Of a stretch of DNA of 8,522 nt, positions 6,371 to 8,522 are shown in pieces. The notes beneath the pieces are model-generated. The model had not been told where the DNA came from, ran no database searches, and saw only the letters and a program-made list of their open reading frames with translations. Both the position numbers and the translations under genes were made by a program. Every line of letters begins with the position of its first letter. Position 1 is the stretch's first letter. This DNA is from CALAED01 sp937891035 (GTDB lineage: Bacteria; Actinomycetota; Actinomycetes; Streptosporangiales; Streptosporangiaceae): NCBI GenBank assembly GCA_035642125.1, contig DASQSZ010000478.1:1-8522 (forward strand), written 5' to 3'.

Positions 6371-6400
6371 ACCATACGCCGCTTCCCTTTGGCTGCGAAA
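6371..6400 (-). promoter_or_regulatory. Tentative cellulase promoter
   Basis: On the minus strand a TATGGT hexamer (6371-6376) could be the -10 box. At 17 nt spacing the -35 position reads TTCGCA, a poor match to TTGACA. The operator begins 5 bp downstream of this -10 and would cover the transcription start, consistent with repression. Only the -10 and its position relative to the operator support this call. Confidence 0.35.
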
Positions 6401-6457
6401 GGCTGCTGAAAGCCGCGTGAAAACCTCCAGCTGAACGGGGTCAATCGGTGAATGGCT

Positions 6458-6475
6458 GGAGGCGCCGGCGCCCCC
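6458..6475 (-). terminator. Possible GC hairpin terminator after the NdpA-like gene
   Basis: The minus strand reads GGGGGCGCCGGCGCCTCC, a self-complementary stretch 32 nt beyond the stop of the NdpA-like gene. The inner 12 bp (GGCGCCGGCGCC) are perfect and the outer part holds one G-U pair. There is no T tract. A second hairpin (CCGGCCCC 6498-6505 with GGGGCCGG 6521-6528) spans the stop codon itself. Either could end transcription before the cellulase promoter. Confidence 0.4.
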
Positions 6476-6507
6476 GGACGCCGAGGTTCGTGGGTCGCCG
6501 GCCCCGG

Positions 6508-7455
6508 CTATTGGTGGCTTGGGGCCGGGCGGCCGGCCGCGTCGACGGTGACCTGCCAGCCGTCGCCATCCGGCCGTGCGGCGACCCGGACGTGCCGGCG
6601 CATCTCCTCGAGAGGCCCGGAGATCGTGATCTGGTCGGCCTGATAGGTCTCCTTGACGATGCGGGTCGTGTCGAGCCGGGCGACCGGCCGGGCCGAGGTC
6701 TCCAGCCGTTCGGCGATGTCGGCCCGCAGGGTGGCGGTCAGGCCGGGAACTTTTTGGCCGAGTTCGGCGAGCACTTCGCGCGGCGATCCGGGCCGTACGG
6801 TGGGCCAGGCCGCCGCCACCTCGGAAATAAGCGACTCGGCATATTCATCGACGGCGTCGAAAAACGCTTTGGCGGCGACGCTCGGCCGGCAGTAGATCTG
6901 AATGTCGAACGCCTCCGGAAAATAGCGGGCGATGTGCGTGACGCGGTCGCCGCAAAGGACCTGGCCGGCCGGCGATGACGACGCGACGAGCGCACCCTTT
7001 TGCAGATCTCCGGGGCTGTCTAGCAGATCTTTGACGGCGGTCAGGACGAGGTCACCGGAATCGAGCGCCCGCAGCACCGCCGCGTTCGGCGCGACCACCT
7101 GTAGCTTGAGCGCGCCCGCCACCCTGCCATCGGTCGGCGTCTCGGCGCGGAGGCAGACGAGCAGGCCCTCGGCCGTCGTCCGGTTCATCCGGCCGACCAG
7201 CCGCTTGGTGAGCGCGTCGGCGGCGGCGAGGAAGTCGGCGTCCGAGCCGGTGTGCAGCGCGTGGAAAAGCCGTTGCGCCTCGTGCCGGGTGAACGTGCCT
7301 GGCGGCGTCGCGTCGGGTGCTTTGGCCATTGTGAACAAGGACTCGACGTGCCCGCCGAGAAAGCCCATGACGCCGTCCTCGATCGGACGGAAGTGCGGAA
7401 AGCGAGGTGCCGCGTCGGCCGCGACTCGCGCGTACGTCATGTGCGTGATGTCCAA
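6508..7455 (-). CDS. NdpA/YejK-like nucleoid-associated domain protein (distant), function unknown
   Basis: A 315-aa soluble protein without signal peptide or membrane segment. The pattern recalls distant NdpA (37-kDa nucleoid-associated) proteins, normally about 335 aa. A helical N-terminal half is followed by the strand GLLVCLRAE (97-105), then GALKLQVV (114-121), a LQKGALVASS strand (151-160), GDRVTHIARYFPEAF (169-183) in the place of the family's 'YFL..FLG' segment, and a C-terminal end LDTTRIVKETYQADQITISGPLE (261-283) like the family's ending. This assignment rests on motif order alone and is an inference. The TTG 7455 start is preferred because GGAGG (7461-7465) lies 5 nt upstream; ATG 7440 is the alternative. 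Around residues 197-212 the gene uses TTT, GAA, TAT, CTT and ATT codons, rare in this GC-rich setting and suggestive of acquired DNA. It is divergent from the nuclease-NTPase gene across 93 bp. Confidence 0.72.
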   Translation of the reverse strand: MDITHMTYARVAADAAPRFPHFRPIEDGVMGFLGGHVESLFTMAKAPDATPPGTFTRHEAQRLFHALHTGSDADFLAAADALTKRLVGRMNRTTAEGLLVCLRAETPTDGRVAGALKLQVVAPNAAVLRALDSGDLVLTAVKDLLDSPGDLQKGALVASSSPAGQVLCGDRVTHIARYFPEAFDIQIYCRPSVAAKAFFDAVDEYAESLISEVAAAWPTVRPGSPREVLAELGQKVPGLTATLRADIAERLETSARPVARLDTTRIVKETYQADQITISGPLEEMRRHVRVAARPDGDGWQVTVDAAGRPAPSHQ

Positions 7456-7484
7456 GGACGCCTCCCGATTCTGTCAGACCGGCT

Positions 7485-7498
7485 GAATACGATTATTC
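7485..7498. promoter_or_regulatory. AT-rich inverted repeat in the divergent intergenic region
   Basis: GAATA-CGAT-TATTC, perfect 5-bp arms with a 4-bp centre, lies in the 93-bp gap between the two divergent genes, 29 nt from the TTG and 50 nt from the ATG. It could be a shared operator or overlap a -10 region: on the minus strand a TTGTCA (7510-7515) lies upstream of it at roughly promoter spacing. Short arms keep confidence low. Confidence 0.35.
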
Positions 7499-7548
7499 CC
7501 AACCGCACTGACAAAACCGCTGAGCTTCATCGAGGGGCCTTCAGGTCG

Positions 7549-8522
7549 ATGCCCGAATATGATTTCCGGACGCTGTCCCCGACCGACTTCGAGTACCTCG
7601 TCGGCGACGTGCTCAACGCCGATCTCGGCCTCCGCCTGCACAGCTACCCCGAGGGCCGCGACCAGGGCATCGATCTGCGGCAGGTCGCCGCGGGCGGGCA
7701 CACGACGATCGTCCAGTGCAAGCACTACCTCAAGTCCAGCCCGTCCACCTTCCTCACCGCCGTACGAAAGGAGGCGGGCAAGCCGGCGCTGCGCGTCGCC
7801 GACCGCTACCTGTTCGTCACCTCACACGATCTATCGGCGGCGCGCGAGGACGAGGTGGCCCGCATCCTCGGCATCCCGCCCGGTGACGTGTGGGGCCCAC
7901 GCGCCATCAACGACGCGCTGGGCCGCCACCCCGACGTCGAGCGGCGGCATTTCAAACTGTGGCTGTCCTCCACCACCGCACTCGACGCCATCCTCCACGC
8001 GGGGCGGTGGCGCCGCGGCGACGCGCTCCTCGAGGAGGCGGCGGACCGCGCGAAGTACTGGGTCGAGACCCCTGCTTACGAGGCGGTGCGCGACATCATC
8101 GAGGCCTCGGGTAGCTGCTTGGTCACCGGCCCGCCCGGCGTCGGCAAGACCTTCCTCGCCGAAATGATCGTGCTCGCCGCCGCGCGCGACGGCTGGCAGA
8201 TCGTCGACCTGTCCGCCGGCATCGAGGACGCCTGGGCCGCCGCGCATCCTTCGACGAGGCAGCTGTTCTATTACGACGACTTCCTGGGCCAGGCCGCGCT
8301 GGAGCACACCGCGGCCGCGGCCACCGGCCTCGTCAGGTTCATCTCGTACGTCCGCCGCAACGCCCGGCACAAGCGGCTGATCATGACCAGCAGAGAGCAG
8401 GTGCTCGGGCAGGCGTCCGCCGCGATCAGCGACCGGCTGCGGCAACTGGCCGGCGACCCGGCCCGTTACACGATCGCGCTCGACTCGTATGACCCTGCGG
8501 TCCGCGCCGAGATCCTCCTCAA
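7549..8522 (+). CDS. Mrr-like restriction endonuclease fused to nSTAND3-type NTPase, 3'-truncated by window edge; putative defence protein
   Basis: The frame runs from ATG 7549 to the window end (324 codons plus 2 bases) with no stop. No other ATG, GTG or TTG occurs in frame just upstream; GAGGGG (7532-7537) is a distant ribosome site. Residues about 7-95 match the Mrr-like PD-(D/E)xK nuclease pattern: LSPTDFEYLVGDVL with Glu15, GRDQGIDLR with Asp42, and IVQCKHY giving Gln56-x-Lys58, the QxK form of the catalytic motif. Residues about 170-324 are a P-loop NTPase: Walker A GPPGVGKT (194-201), Walker B LFYYDDFLG (239-247), and RLIMTSRE (276-283) as the sensor strand. The FYYDDFLG and TSRE words are typical of nSTAND3 NTPases, which are often fused to nucleases in bacterial immunity. 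STAND proteins normally carry a long C-terminal repeat or sensor region, which lies beyond this window. Expected role: a cytoplasmic nuclease triggered by an invasion signal; this is inferred from family, not shown. Confidence 0.87.
   Translation, partial: MPEYDFRTLSPTDFEYLVGDVLNADLGLRLHSYPEGRDQGIDLRQVAAGGHTTIVQCKHYLKSSPSTFLTAVRKEAGKPALRVADRYLFVTSHDLSAAREDEVARILGIPPGDVWGPRAINDALGRHPDVERRHFKLWLSSTTALDAILHAGRWRRGDALLEEAADRAKYWVETPAYEAVRDIIEASGSCLVTGPPGVGKTFLAEMIVLAAARDGWQIVDLSAGIEDAWAAAHPSTRQLFYYDDFLGQAALEHTAAAATGLVRFISYVRRNARHKRLIMTSREQVLGQASAAISDRLRQLAGDPARYTIALDSYDPAVRAEILL

Noticed and set aside
4272..6434. Plus-strand open frame of 720 codons antisense to the cellulase
   Set aside because: Composition is Val/Gly/Arg-rich shadow translation; the minus-strand GH9 protein has signal peptide, catalytic motifs, ribosome site and operator.
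7559..8167. Plus-strand 202-codon frame at the start of the nuclease-NTPase region
   Set aside because: It is the +1 shadow (Arg/Ser/Thr/Pro-rich) of the true frame beginning at ATG 7549, which carries the nuclease and Walker motifs.

Overview
This window is very GC-rich. It uses GTG and TTG starts, strong GGAGG ribosome sites and many GTACGG-type words. With a CelR/CebR-type cellulose operator and a secreted multidomain GH9 cellulase, this points to a filamentous actinomycete, perhaps a Streptosporangiales or Streptomyces relative. The genus is an inference; no rRNA, tRNA, insertion sequence or CRISPR array was seen.

Layout: (a) 1-663, the 3' part of a plus-strand medium-chain dehydrogenase/quinone oxidoreductase. 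(b) 718-2091, a convergent minus-strand sensor histidine kinase with no response regulator beside it. (c) 2092-2395, a non-coding stretch with two small palindromes and an imperfect 11-bp tandem repeat. (d) 2396-2605, a 69-aa two-EF-hand calcium-binding protein, and 2691-3296, an ArsR-like winged-helix regulator with a perfect 16-bp palindrome just upstream, all on the minus strand. (e) 3297-3719, a 423-bp stretch with no convincing gene but several palindromes, ending in a strong hairpin that should terminate cellulase transcription. (f) 3720-6326, a minus-strand secreted CBM4-Ig-GH9-CBM2 endoglucanase, with an exact TGGGAGCGCTCCCA operator 26 nt upstream of its start codon. (g) 6508-7455, a minus-strand NdpA/YejK-like protein. 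(h) 7549 to the window end, a divergent plus-strand gene joining an Mrr-like nuclease domain to a nSTAND3-like P-loop NTPase; it runs off the end.

Working picture: the cellulase is a self-contained cellulose-degradation gene, controlled by a cellobiose-responsive LacI-family repressor encoded elsewhere. Kinase, EF-hand protein and ArsR-like regulator form a loose signalling neighbourhood without clear operon structure. The divergent NdpA-like and nuclease-NTPase genes share a 93-bp control region with an AT-rich inverted repeat. They are the best candidate for an unrecognised defence module, although the nuclease-NTPase gene is cut off before its C-terminal (probable sensor) part. The NdpA-like gene carries codons unusual for this background, which fits a horizontally acquired accessory module.
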